The notes beneath the pieces were generated by a model. That model was not told the origin of the DNA, did no database searches, and was given only the letters and a program-made list of their open reading frames with translations. A DNA stretch of 64,000 bases, taken from assembly GCF_014841115.1 (NCBI RefSeq), contig NZ_JACYTP010000009.1, forward strand, positions 147,917 to 211,916, given 5' to 3'. The DNA is from Photobacterium arenosum. GTDB taxonomy: Bacteria; Pseudomonadota; Gammaproteobacteria; Enterobacterales; Vibrionaceae. This document shows positions 35,166-44,043 of this stretch, one piece after another. Within the stretch, counting starts at the first letter, position 1. Each line of letters opens with the position of its first letter. A program made the translations under genes and the position numbers.

Positions 35166-35447
35166 ATGACATCTAAACGTAAAATTGAGATATTCAGTGC
35201 CGGTTGTATTGTGTGTCAAGAGACTATAGAACAGGTAAGGAATATGGCTTGCTCATCCTGCGAAATCACCGTTCTTGATATGCATGAACCGAGTGTGTCC
35301 AAACGGGCGAAGAAACTTGGAATTCAGTCTCTTCCTGCTGTTGTTATTGACGGAAGACTTGCTGATTGTTGTACCAACCGTGGTATTGATGAGTCGGTGC
35401 TCAGAGCTGCTGGGGTAGGTTCTCCTTTAGCGCACAGTAAGTTTTGA
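35166..35447 (+). CDS. Small thioredoxin/glutaredoxin-like protein of metal clusters
   Basis: 93 residues, cytoplasmic. A thioredoxin-like fold is suggested by KIEIFSAGCIVCQETIEQV with CIVC near the N-terminus, then ACSSCEITVLDMHEP, the cis-Pro loop QSLPAVVIDGRL and a C-terminal DCC. Such proteins occur in other genomes together with GDCCVxC and MerR genes (family memory, moderate certainty). Here it is separated from that cluster by the fec operon. Probably a thiol carrier or metal-reducing partner. Confidence 0.75.
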   Translation: MTSKRKIEIFSAGCIVCQETIEQVRNMACSSCEITVLDMHEPSVSKRAKKLGIQSLPAVVIDGRLADCCTNRGIDESVLRAAGVGSPLAHSKF

Positions 35448-35903
35448 CGATTAAGAAAGGTTTGTCGAAACGTCAATATTCACGAGAATCATCCAACATC
35501 CTGCTTTATCCGTTCAAGTGATCGATATTTGTGAGCAATCTGGCAATGACCCCGATGAGCAGACATATTGTGGTGGTCGTTTTATGAAAAGCCGGAAACC
35601 TTACGTTTTTCGGCCGGGAAATGAACTAATAATTGGCAGGCACCTAAGTCTGCAAAGTAACAACGCCGCTGTACTTGGAGTAACCATTGAGCAGAATTGA
35701 ATATTTTTTCTTCAAATACGAACAAAGATCTATCGTCTTTTGCGTTCCTTCGATTTAACACCCCCAAACCGGCAATTCGCAACCTGAAACTTGTTATTTC
35801 CACTGATAAACACCCTCAAAAACCGTCACACCGCAACCGCCTGCCGGTGGTAATATATTGCGCAAAATGTTTGATATCGCTGCTTTTTTGTTAAGGAGGC
35901 GTT
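35448..35903. other. Gap with possible gene remains before the toxin gene
   Basis: 456 nt. Around 35463 a short frame reads LSKRQYSRE, which resembles the start of IS3-family OrfA but breaks off at once. A 60-residue frame from a GTG at 35518 matches nothing known. The last 90 nt are the toxin's probable promoter and leader, ending in AAGGAGG. Most of this looks like degraded DNA at the island's right side. Confidence 0.35.
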
Positions 35904-38294
35904 GTGAGTGCGGATGACGATTCAGTGAAAAAAAGATATCCCAGGGCATCTTATGCGCCCCTTGAGGATTACTGCGCCGTTGCACCTCCGCCGTCGGCAG
36001 GGGAAGACCCGGAGCCAGTGGCACAGTTTGAGTACAGTTTTGATCTGTCCTGTTCGGCAGAGTCATTGCACCAGCACAGCACTTGCGAATTTGCGTTAGG
36101 CAACACCGAAGCAGAAGACTGGCGGACAAATTGGCAAATCAAACCCGTTGAACAGGGCTATCGCCACACCACAGAGGTCAGGGTTGAAGAGCCAAAACAT
36201 TTGTACGTGATCCGCGCCAGCTCATCACTGGGTGTGACTCCGGTTGAGCCGGTGACCGTTCATCCCAAAGGAGCCGGTCAGGCTCAGGAAGCTTTCGTGG
36301 CTGTTATGCCTGCGGTGGAAATTGACGGTCGTCTGGGCCACCCCACACAGGGTTACTTCTACCATTTTTGTGACGATAAGCTGATGCAAGAATACCAGAT
36401 TCTTGGTAATAAGCGCTGGGCATTTCAGGCGACGTATTCAACCCACGACCGGCTTCACGATGATCTGCACCATGGCGTACAGAGTGCTATTTTGCTGCCG
36501 TGGAAACGGGGCGGGCAGAAGGCAGACAATCAGTATCTGGTCTATCGGCGTGAGCGGATCACCCGCCTGCATCTGGATAATCTGAGTGAAGACTGGCTGG
36601 TAAAAAACGGCGTGAAAATCGATCTCGGTGCGCTGCTGGATGCCATCAAAGAGCCTGTTGTTGTGCGGGAGAACAAGAACAATGAGCAGCGTCAGACTGA
36701 GTCAACAAGCTCTTATACGGTGCAGCACGATCCGGCCACCGGACAGCGGGAATCATGGTCTGATATTGCTCGGCAATACGGCCTGACCGCCCGCGAATTG
36801 CTGGATTTGAATCCAGGCTATGAAGAAAACCCCTTATTACTGGAGGCGGGGCATATTCTGACGGTGCAATCACCGGATGCTGTGGCTGCCTCCGAGCCGG
36901 TCAGAGAACGGCCGCCGGTGCCGCCAGCCGATGTTAATCAGCCGCTCAACACTTGCTATCACTACGACGGTTCGTGCATTGAAGACACCAGCATCATTCC
37001 GATGTACCCCAGCGGGCTGGCGGCAGACATTCCCGTCGTGCGTATCAAGTCGGTGGTAGCGCCGGTGTTTGCCAAGTCCTGTGACGTCCCGAAAGGGTGC
37101 ACAGACGCAGGTACATCGCCAGAGCCGATCACCCATTTCGGGCCGTTCTCGTGGTTCTTCAGCCCGGCTCATGCTAATCCGGTCGCGGCCTCTCTTGAGG
37201 TGCAGATGGCCTCTCGGGTAGTGCGCGCTGCCAATCCCGGCGGCGCGGTTGGCAATAACGCATTCAGCTCGGCCAACAAGGACGCCGCCATCGCCCTCAC
37301 CAGGCTGGCCGGCAAGCTCGGCAGTGTGTTGGACGACTACCGCCTGATGACCTCCGGCGGCATTACCTCAGTGCTGATGATGCATCGAAAAATCCGGCAC
37401 GATGACGACACCCAGCATACCGAAGAAGAACTGCACAACCTGGACAGCGTGCAAAGTCGGATCCGCATCCGCCTGACCGACCCGGCGCCGGGCGAATCTT
37501 ATCCGCAGGTTCGTGCGTATCACATGGATGACACCCGCATTCCGGTGCGTTATGTCGGACTGGATAAAAAGACCAACAGCTACTCCGTTGCGCTGGAGGA
37601 AAACGGCCCGCATATTACCTGGACGCCGAATGAAGAGGGCAAGCCAGAGTGGCAACTGACACCGGATCATGACGACAGTTTTGAGGCGGACGATATTCAC
37701 ACCATACCGATATCTGATATGCCAACCCCGACGGTTGAAACCAATCCTGCCGCAGAAGAAGCACACTGGAGTGATGCGATCCTGGTGTTTCCTGACGGTT
37801 CTGAGATTGCGCCGATTTATATCGTCTATAAAGAAGATCGGCGTAATCAACCAGGTGTTGTTACTGGTAAAGGGAAAGACGTACCATGGGAAGACGGGTA
37901 CTGGCTGGGCAAGGCGGCCAATGAGGGTCAGGGGCAGTATATTCCAACCGCGATTGCAGATGCCTTGAGAGGTAAAGAGTTCAGTCGTTTTTCAGAACTC
38001 CAGTCTACGTTCTGGTTGGAGGTGGCTAAAGATCCACAGCTGATGAGCCAGTTTAATCGTCGTAACCAGGCACTCATTCGTAAAGGTAATGCGCCAGCGA
38101 CAGAAAAAGAGTTTCACTGGGGGGCGCCTGGAAAAGAAAAAAAATTAAAGAAATTCTCGTTGCACCACGTCGAGCAAATCCAGCACGGCGGGGCGGTATA
38201 TGACCTGGACAATCTAAGAGTGGTGACACCTCGCCTGCATTGGGGGGAGATCCATGGTACTAAGGGGAGACGCAATGTTGACAATGAAAAATAG
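35904..38294 (+). CDS. Polymorphic DNase toxin: MIX-like N-terminus, LysM, pyocin-S domain, HNH nuclease
   Basis: 796 residues from a GTG with an excellent AAGGAGG site; no signal peptide. About 147-205 has PTQGYFYHF and AILLPW, similar to the MIX marker of vibrio type VI effectors (hRxGhhYhh), though the usual Arg is Thr. LysM lies at about 270-322 (YTVQ ... GHILTVQ). A pyocin-S translocation-type domain lies at about 515-640 (RIRLTDPAPGESYPQVRAY). A colicin E9-like HNH DNase lies at about 650-790 (FSLHHVEQIQHGGAVYDLDN, then VVTPRLHWGEIHG). Catalytic candidates are H754/H755, N770, H779 and H784. The last His is +5 from the previous one, where colicin E9 has +4. The layout recalls V. parahaemolyticus VPA1263, a MIX DNase effector. 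No type VI genes are in the window, so delivery is inference. Confidence 0.85.
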   Translation: MSADDDSVKKRYPRASYAPLEDYCAVAPPPSAGEDPEPVAQFEYSFDLSCSAESLHQHSTCEFALGNTEAEDWRTNWQIKPVEQGYRHTTEVRVEEPKHLYVIRASSSLGVTPVEPVTVHPKGAGQAQEAFVAVMPAVEIDGRLGHPTQGYFYHFCDDKLMQEYQILGNKRWAFQATYSTHDRLHDDLHHGVQSAILLPWKRGGQKADNQYLVYRRERITRLHLDNLSEDWLVKNGVKIDLGALLDAIKEPVVVRENKNNEQRQTESTSSYTVQHDPATGQRESWSDIARQYGLTARELLDLNPGYEENPLLLEAGHILTVQSPDAVAASEPVRERPPVPPADVNQPLNTCYHYDGSCIEDTSIIPMYPSGLAADIPVVRIKSVVAPVFAKSCDVPKGCTDAGTSPEPITHFGPFSWFFSPAHANPVAASLEVQMASRVVRAANPGGAVGNNAFSSANKDAAIALTRLAGKLGSVLDDYRLMTSGGITSVLMMHRKIRHDDDTQHTEEELHNLDSVQSRIRIRLTDPAPGESYPQVRAYHMDDTRIPVRYVGLDKKTNSYSVALEENGPHITWTPNEEGKPEWQLTPDHDDSFEADDIHTIPISDMPTPTVETNPAAEEAHWSDAILVFPDGSEIAPIYIVYKEDRRNQPGVVTGKGKDVPWEDGYWLGKAANEGQGQYIPTAIADALRGKEFSRFSELQSTFWLEVAKDPQLMSQFNRRNQALIRKGNAPATEKEFHWGAPGKEKKLKKFSLHHVEQIQHGGAVYDLDNLRVVTPRLHWGEIHGTKGRRNVDNEK

Positions 38295-38532
38295 CTTGCA
38301 GGACTACACAGAAACTGAGTTCTTCGAAATTCTGGAGCAGACCATTGAAGCCGAAGAGGAAGACGTCGACACATTGGCGGATTTTTTTGAAGAGCATGTT
38401 CGTCATCCAAAAGGGTGTGATTTGTTGTTCTATCCTACCAAATGTGGAATTGAAGACACTTCTCAGGCTGTGATTGATGAGCTGAAACGCTGGTACGCCG
38501 AGCAGGGCTTACCCTGCTTCAAATCTGAATAA
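38275..38532 (+). CDS. Colicin/pyocin DNase immunity protein (Im9-like)
   Basis: 85 residues, close to Im9 (86). The start at 38275 (MLTMKNSLQDYTETEFFEIL) has GGGGAGA at ideal distance and overlaps the toxin's last codons by 20 nt. The frame open to 38254 and the ATG at 38284 are less suited. Family marks are the acidic helix DVDTLADFFEEHVRHPKGCDLLFYP with the DLLFYP core (SDLIYYP in Im9), and a helix with ELKRWYAEQGLP. It should bind and block the cognate HNH nuclease to protect the producer. Tight coupling fits a toxin-immunity pair. Confidence 0.93.
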   Translation: MLTMKNSLQDYTETEFFEILEQTIEAEEEDVDTLADFFEEHVRHPKGCDLLFYPTKCGIEDTSQAVIDELKRWYAEQGLPCFKSE

Positions 38533-38542
38533 TCATCCAGCT

Positions 38543-38581
38543 ACACGCCACAATAGCTCAACTCCGTTGATTGTGGCGTGT
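38543..38581. terminator. Long inverted repeat between the immunity gene and cra
   Basis: ACACGCCACAAT (38543-38554) and ATTGTGGCGTGT (38570-38581), 12-bp perfect arms with a 15-nt loop, between convergent genes. It lacks a long T-run but is well placed to end both transcripts. Confidence 0.65.
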
Positions 38582-38590
38582 ATCTAACCT

Positions 38591-39574
38591 TCAGCGAATT
38601 TTAAGCTGCCGCGGAATCACTTCGACGCCGGGGTGGTACCGTCCCGCGGTGGCATTGAGTGCCAGTTCCAGTGCGCTGTCAGCAATATCTTCAAACTGTT
38701 GTGGCAGAGAATGTATGCGCATTGGCAGAAAATCCAACAGTCTGTGATCGCCAAAGGTCGCCAGTTTGATGGTGGCCATCAGCTTGGGGTGGGACAGAAA
38801 ACAGTCCAGCATGCCTTCAAACAGGGTGTAGGAGGTAATGAGTATACTGTCCGGCACCTGATCGCTGTCAATCCAGGTCTGCAGTAGGCGCTGGCCTTCT
38901 TCAGGGCTGAAGTGCGTGCCATACAGCGTATTGACGGCTATGTCTGGCCGGTGATCACGGATGGCGGCATGGAATCCCATTTCCCGCTGTTGCGAGATAC
39001 CCAGATCCGGCACGGCGCCAATCAGGCCAATAGAAGCAGTGTCAGCTTGTATGAGCTGCTCGGTCAGCGCATAAGCACCATCGTGATCTTCACTGATTAC
39101 ACAGGCAAAAAACTCATCATCCAATCCACGGTCAATCGCGATAACCGGGACACCGGCTTCCTGGATCTGGCGGTAAAAACCATTGTCAGCAGGTAAGCTG
39201 CTCGCCACAATCAGAGCGTCGATACGCCGTCCGACCAGCGTCTGCGCCACTTTCATTTCTGTCTCTGGTTCATCGTCAGAGCAGCTGATAATCACCTGGT
39301 AGCCGGCTTTGCGGGCATCACGCTCAAGAAGCTTGGCCAATTTTGCGTAACTGGAGTTTTCCAGATCCGGGATGATCAGGCCCAGCGAACGTGAGCTGCC
39401 TGCCCGCAGCGCGCTTGCGGCATGGTCGGGTTTGAAGTTGTGTTCATCAACCACGGCCATGACTTTTTGCTGGGTCTTTTCACTGATCCGGTACTGGCTG
39501 GCTTTGCCGTTAATCACATAGCTGGCCGTCGTGCGGGAAACGCCCGCCAGTCTGGCAATTTCATCTAGCTTCAT
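38591..39574 (-). CDS. cra: Catabolite repressor/activator, LacI family
   Basis: DNA-binding regulator of 327 residues (E. coli Cra 334). The helix-turn-helix MKLDEIARLAGVSRTTASYVINGK and the Cra-specific linker KASQYRISEKTQQKV are followed by the periplasmic-binding-like effector domain (SLGLIIPDLENSSYAKLAKLLE, LATFGDHRLLDFLP). Cra senses fructose-1-phosphate. It is divergent from fruBKA, with Cra palindromes between, so it very probably represses that operon and perhaps itself. Confidence 0.95.
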   Translation of the reverse strand: MKLDEIARLAGVSRTTASYVINGKASQYRISEKTQQKVMAVVDEHNFKPDHAASALRAGSSRSLGLIIPDLENSSYAKLAKLLERDARKAGYQVIISCSDDEPETEMKVAQTLVGRRIDALIVASSLPADNGFYRQIQEAGVPVIAIDRGLDDEFFACVISEDHDGAYALTEQLIQADTASIGLIGAVPDLGISQQREMGFHAAIRDHRPDIAVNTLYGTHFSPEEGQRLLQTWIDSDQVPDSILITSYTLFEGMLDCFLSHPKLMATIKLATFGDHRLLDFLPMRIHSLPQQFEDIADSALELALNATAGRYHPGVEVIPRQLKIR

Positions 39575-39660
39575 CGTGTCTCATTCACTTGAAAATCAGG
39601 CAAAGTGTGTGGTGGATCATAGATTGAAAACGGATCCAATGTCCAATGTTTGCAATTCTT

Positions 39661-39776
39661 GCTGAATCGATCCAGCATCATAGCTGAAAGGTTTCAGCAC
39701 TGTCTTATCAGGTATTCTATACTCTCTGGTACATCGCTGAAACTTTTTATTTACCTCGTTGCTGAATCGTTTCAGC
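39661..39776. promoter_or_regulatory. Three Cra (FruR) operator palindromes
   Basis: GCTGAATCGATCCAGC (39661-39676), GCTGAAAGGTTTCAGC (39683-39698) and GCTGAATCGTTTCAGC (39761-39776) fit the TGAAWCGNTTCA Cra consensus. A degenerate fourth, TTGAAAACGGATCCAA, lies near 39625. Cra bound here would block fruB transcription until fructose-1-phosphate releases it. Confidence 0.88.
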
Positions 39777-39875
39777 TTGGCTTAAGTTGTCATTGAGCAT
39801 GAATCGGTTATCAGACAAAACACTCAGTATATCCGGCCTCCAGAGCCGGTGAGAACAAACAGGGGAGTGAAACAT

Positions 39876-41024
39876 ATGTTGTCACTGACGCAGCAAGACA
39901 TAGTGCTGAATCAATCAGCCAGAGATAAAACCGCGGCAATATCGGCCCTTGCCGGTGAACTGACACAACAAGGCTTGGTATCTGAAGGCTATGTCAAAGG
40001 CATGCTGGCCCGTGAAGCGCAAAATTCGACCTTTCTCGGTAGCGGGATTGCTATTCCTCACGGGACAACCGATACCCGTGATCTTGTTCAGCAAACCGGG
40101 GTGAAAATTCATCACTACCCGCAGGGTGTCAACTGGGGTGACGGTAATACTGTGTATCTGGCGATTGGCATTGCTGCGAAATCGGACGAACACCTCGGGA
40201 TTCTGAAACAACTGACTAAAGTGCTGTCGGCAGATGGTGTGGCAGAGCAGATCCGGCAATCTAACACTGCTGAGGCTTTAATCTCACTGCTCAATGGCGA
40301 CATTCAGCTGGAAGCCGATTTTGATGAGTCACTGATTGCCCTGCATTTTCCTGCGACCGATTTACTGCAGCTGACAGCGGTAGCAGCTGGCCTGATTAAA
40401 AATAAGCAGGCAGCCGATAACGCATTTGTTGCTGATGTGATAGCTGAGGGTGCTTCGTATCTGGGGCAGGGACTGTGGCTGGCCAGAAGCAGCAAAGGGG
40501 TTAGCCGCACGACCATGTCTTTTGTGACGCCGTCACAAGACATCATCCACCAAGAACAATCTATCCACCAAGAACAACCGGTGAAAGGCTTGCTCATGCT
40601 GGCAGCCTGTAACGCGGCCTGTCATAAGCCGCTGAACCTGCTGGCGCAAAAGCTCTATCAGAACCAGTTGCAAGCCCTGTTTGAAGCCGATGCGGCACAA
40701 CTGCCGGCCTTGTTGACAGACGCTCAGCCAGCGGCGAGCGATGAGGCTAACACAGCGGTGTTTAAGATTCGCAATGCGCACGGCCTGCATGCCCGCCCCG
40801 GCGCCATGCTGGTGAGCGTGGCGAAGAAATTCGAATCGGCTATTCAAGTGAAAAATCTGCAGGGCGACGGTAAATCTGTCAATGCCAAGAGCCTGATGAA
40901 AGTGATTGCACTGGGTGTTAAGCATGGTCATGAACTGGAATTCATGGCTGACGGCTCGGATGCCCCTGAAGCCCTGTCGGCCATCGGTGATGCGATTGCT
41001 GCCGGACTGGGTGAGGGCAGATAG
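39876..41024 (+). CDS. fruB: Fructose PTS fused EIIA-FPr protein
   Basis: Phosphocarrier of 382 residues for fructose uptake. The start at 39876 (MLSLTQQDIVLNQS) follows GGGAG. EIIA-Fru domain (about 1-145) with phospho-His in GSGIAIPHGTTD, a middle domain, and a C-terminal HPr-like domain (about 293-380) with phospho-His in NAHGLHARPGAM. It replaces HPr and EIIA for fructose. An 18-nt in-frame duplication (40545-40580) gives IHQEQS-IHQEQP in the linker. Confidence 0.95.
   Translation: MLSLTQQDIVLNQSARDKTAAISALAGELTQQGLVSEGYVKGMLAREAQNSTFLGSGIAIPHGTTDTRDLVQQTGVKIHHYPQGVNWGDGNTVYLAIGIAAKSDEHLGILKQLTKVLSADGVAEQIRQSNTAEALISLLNGDIQLEADFDESLIALHFPATDLLQLTAVAAGLIKNKQAADNAFVADVIAEGASYLGQGLWLARSSKGVSRTTMSFVTPSQDIIHQEQSIHQEQPVKGLLMLAACNAACHKPLNLLAQKLYQNQLQALFEADAAQLPALLTDAQPAASDEANTAVFKIRNAHGLHARPGAMLVSVAKKFESAIQVKNLQGDGKSVNAKSLMKVIALGVKHGHELEFMADGSDAPEALSAIGDAIAAGLGEGR
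40545..40580 (+). repeat. 18-nt tandem duplication within fruB
   Basis: ATCCACCAAGAACAATCT is followed by ATCCACCAAGAACAACCG. It adds six residues to an interdomain linker, with no frame change. Confidence 0.85.
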
Positions 41025-42014
41025 ATGAACACTCAGGTAACCCGAAATGACACCCAACCCAAAGTGGTGGCGGTCAATCTCAATCCGGCGCTGGATTTGA
41101 CCGGCAGTTTATCCGTGCTGGAGGCCGGTACGGTCAATCTGGTCGAACGAGGATCTCTGCACCCGGCAGGAAAAGGGGTCAATGTCGCTCGTGTGCTGGC
41201 CGAGCTGGGCGCTGCTGTGACTGTGACCGGTTTGCTGGGAACCGAAAATCAGGATCCGTTTTGTGAGCTCTTCAGCCAGTACGGTATTGAAGACGCGTTT
41301 GTCCGTGTGCAGGGAGCAAGCCGGATTAATGTCAAACTGGTTGAAGCCAGTGGCCGTGTCAGTGACATCAATTTTCCCGGTGTGACAGTCAGCCAGGACG
41401 ATGTTGCCGCCATGGAAAACAAATTGTTTGAGCTGGCCGAGCAGCATGAGGTGTTTGTGATTGCAGGCAGCCTGCCGGCGGGACTGAGCCCGCAAGTTTG
41501 TGCGGACTGGATCAAAAGATTAAAAGAGCAGGGCAAAAAGGTGCTGTTTGACAGCAGTAATCAGGCCCTGAAAGCCGGCCTGACGGCTTCGCCCTGGCTG
41601 GTGAAGCCCAATGATGAAGAGTTGTCCGCCTGGTGCGGCAAGACATTGGAAACACCCGCTGAGCTGAAAAGCGCCGCGGAAACGCTCTATCGTCAGGATA
41701 TCGCGAATGTCGTGGTGTCGCTGGGCGAAAAAGGCGTGATGTGGCTGGATGAATCTGGCTGGCTGTACTCACAGCCGCCAGGCATGGAGGTCGTCAGCAC
41801 CGTTGGCGCCGGGGATACCCTGGTGGCTGGCTTATGCTGGGGTTACCTCAATCAATGGAATAAACAAGAAACACTGGCGTTTGCGACGGCGTTGTCGGCA
41901 CTGGCAGTGACCCAGATAGGGGTCGGCGTACCTGATGCCGGGTTGCTTAACCAAACGTTGGAAAGTGTTCAGATCAGTAACCAGCAGCCTGTTGGCCAAA
42001 ACGTGAATTGTTGA
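41025..42014 (+). CDS. fruK: 1-phosphofructokinase
   Basis: PfkB-family kinase of 329 residues that turns fructose-1-phosphate into fructose-1,6-bisphosphate with ATP. Marks are NLNPALDLTGSL near the N-terminus, HPAGKGVNVARVLAELG, VIAGSLPAGLSP, and the anion-hole motif TVGAGDTLVAG with the catalytic Asp. The ATG abuts the fruB stop. Middle gene of fruBKA. Confidence 0.95.
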   Translation: MNTQVTRNDTQPKVVAVNLNPALDLTGSLSVLEAGTVNLVERGSLHPAGKGVNVARVLAELGAAVTVTGLLGTENQDPFCELFSQYGIEDAFVRVQGASRINVKLVEASGRVSDINFPGVTVSQDDVAAMENKLFELAEQHEVFVIAGSLPAGLSPQVCADWIKRLKEQGKKVLFDSSNQALKAGLTASPWLVKPNDEELSAWCGKTLETPAELKSAAETLYRQDIANVVVSLGEKGVMWLDESGWLYSQPPGMEVVSTVGAGDTLVAGLCWGYLNQWNKQETLAFATALSALAVTQIGVGVPDAGLLNQTLESVQISNQQPVGQNVNC

Positions 42015-42031
42015 ATGACAAAGGTGACGAC

Positions 42032-43765
42032 ATGAAGATAGCAATACTGACCGCTTGCCCGAGCGGAATCGCAAATACGGTCATCGCGGCCGGTTTAATG
42101 GAACAGGCGGCCAATGCACTGAACTGGCAGGCTGAGATTGAAGCCCAGTCCAGTATTATGCCGGTGACACCGCTGTCACAAACCGCCATAGAGCAGGCAG
42201 ATGCTGTGGTAGTAATTGCAGATTGCCCGGTGGATCTGAGCCGTTTTGTTGGTAAAAAAGTGTATCGCGGCGGCATGGCCGATTGTCTGGCTGATCCTGA
42301 TGCCTTCCTGCAATCGGCGGTATCACAGGCAACTGTGCTGGAGCAGGCGGAGCCCGTCGCTGCAGAGTCCGCATCAACTTCTGCGGCTCAGCACATTGTT
42401 GCCATTACGGCATGCCCGACAGGGGTCGCACACACTTTTATGGCAGCAGAAGCGCTGGAAGCAGAAGCCAAACGCCAGGGGTATAGCATTAAAGTCGAAA
42501 CCCGTGGCTCGGTGGGAGCCAAGAACCAGTTGACGGCTGAAGATATTTCAGCGGCTGATTTGGTGATCATTGCTGCCGATATAGAAGTGGATCTGTCTCG
42601 TTTCGAAGGAAAGCGACTGTATAAAACCAGTACCGGTGCCGCATTGAAGAAAACCCGGCAGGAGATCGACAATGCTTTTGCTTCGGCTTCCGTGTTTCAT
42701 GGTAAAGCCTCCGGCGCGGCCACGCCGTCAGCCAAAGAAGAGAAAACCGGTCCTTACAAGCATTTGATGACGGGCGTATCGCACATGTTGCCATTGGTGG
42801 TTGCCGGTGGTCTGGCTATCGCCCTGTCGTTTGTGTTCGGTATTGAAGCGTTCAAAGAAGAGGGCACCTTAGCTGCGGCATTAATGCAGATTGGTGGCGG
42901 CTCGGCCTTTGCACTGATGGTTCCAGTGCTGGCGGGCTATATCGCGTACTCTATCGCGGACCGCCCGGGTCTGGCGCCGGGTTTAATTGGCGGTATGCTG
43001 GCCAGTTCTACCGGGGCCGGATTCCTTGGTGGTATCGTTGCCGGTTTCCTGGCGGGGTACAGTGCCAAGCTGATTGCAGAAAACGTGCGTTTACCCTCTT
43101 CGATGGAAGCACTGAAACCCATTCTTATCATTCCGCTGCTAGCCAGCCTGATCACCGGACTGGTGATGATCTACATCGTTGGCGGTCCGGTGTCTGCGGC
43201 CATGAACGGGTTGACTGAATTTTTGAACAACATGGGTTCAACCAACGCTGTGCTGCTGGGCATTCTGTTGGGCTGTATGATGTGCTTTGATTTAGGTGGC
43301 CCGGTCAATAAAGCGGCCTATACCTTTGGGGTTGGTCTGCTGGCATCCCAAACCTATGGCCCGATGGCGGCCGTGATGGCAGCCGGTATGGTACCGGCGC
43401 TTGGCATGGGCCTGGCCACTTTCCTGGCTAAGCGTAAGTTTTCACAGCCTGAGCAGGAAGCGGGTAAAGCCTCTTTCGTGCTGGGACTGTGTTTTATCTC
43501 AGAAGGGGCGATTCCATTTGCCGCTCGTGATCCCATGCGAGTGATTCCGAGCTGCATGGCTGGCGGCGCGTTAACCGGTGCATTGTCTATGCTGTTTGGG
43601 GCAAAACTGATGGCACCGCATGGTGGTCTGTTTGTGTTGTTCATTCCTAACGCCATTACACCTGTGCTGATGTATCTGGTCGCGATTGCAGCAGGTACGA
43701 TTCTGACGGGAGCCACCTATGCGTTTTTGAAACGCACTGAACAGGCGGAACTGGTGACGGCATAA
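42032..43765 (+). CDS. fruA: Fructose PTS EIIBC transporter
   Basis: Inner-membrane fructose permease of 577 residues. The start at 42032 (MKIAILTACPSGIANT) follows AAGG; the frame to 42008 overlaps fruK and was not chosen. Two EIIB-type domains: the first (about 1-95) with LTACPSGIANT, the second (about 125-225) with the phospho-Cys in ITACPTGVAHTFMAAEAL. Then an EIIC domain of about 8-10 helices (ISEGAIPFAARDPMRVIPS). It imports fructose as fructose-1-phosphate, the inducer of Cra. Confidence 0.95.
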   Translation: MKIAILTACPSGIANTVIAAGLMEQAANALNWQAEIEAQSSIMPVTPLSQTAIEQADAVVVIADCPVDLSRFVGKKVYRGGMADCLADPDAFLQSAVSQATVLEQAEPVAAESASTSAAQHIVAITACPTGVAHTFMAAEALEAEAKRQGYSIKVETRGSVGAKNQLTAEDISAADLVIIAADIEVDLSRFEGKRLYKTSTGAALKKTRQEIDNAFASASVFHGKASGAATPSAKEEKTGPYKHLMTGVSHMLPLVVAGGLAIALSFVFGIEAFKEEGTLAAALMQIGGGSAFALMVPVLAGYIAYSIADRPGLAPGLIGGMLASSTGAGFLGGIVAGFLAGYSAKLIAENVRLPSSMEALKPILIIPLLASLITGLVMIYIVGGPVSAAMNGLTEFLNNMGSTNAVLLGILLGCMMCFDLGGPVNKAAYTFGVGLLASQTYGPMAAVMAAGMVPALGMGLATFLAKRKFSQPEQEAGKASFVLGLCFISEGAIPFAARDPMRVIPSCMAGGALTGALSMLFGAKLMAPHGGLFVLFIPNAITPVLMYLVAIAAGTILTGATYAFLKRTEQAELVTA

Positions 43766-43772
43766 TGAAAAG

Positions 43773-43800
43773 AGCCCCAGACATATAAAATGTCTGGGGC
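43773..43800 (+). terminator. Hairpin after fruA
   Basis: GCCCCAGACAT-ATAAA-ATGTCTGGGGC, 11-bp perfect arms, 8 nt after the fruA stop. No T-run follows, so it may serve mainly to protect the mRNA end. 43801-44043 holds no gene. Confidence 0.6.
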
Positions 43801-44043
43801 GTTGCCACCGCTGCCTACTGAATCTGTGGGTGCTTATCCTCATTATGCACTCTGCTTTCCCCAAAAAGCGCATGACATAGAGTGACTGAGAACACCGACC
43901 GCTTTGTTGTATGTAGGCTCTCCGTGCGAGTAAAAACTGCCGTATTGGCGAATGCGCATTTTTCCCAATTATTATTGTTGATTGCCCAATGTCATCGTGG
44001 ATGCATTGATGTTGTTATTATTGCCATCGCATGTTGCCTGCGA

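Noticed and set aside
35518..35700. 60-residue frame starting with GTG before the toxin gene
   Set aside because: No ribosome site, no family, and it lies in apparently degraded DNA; described only within the gap entry.
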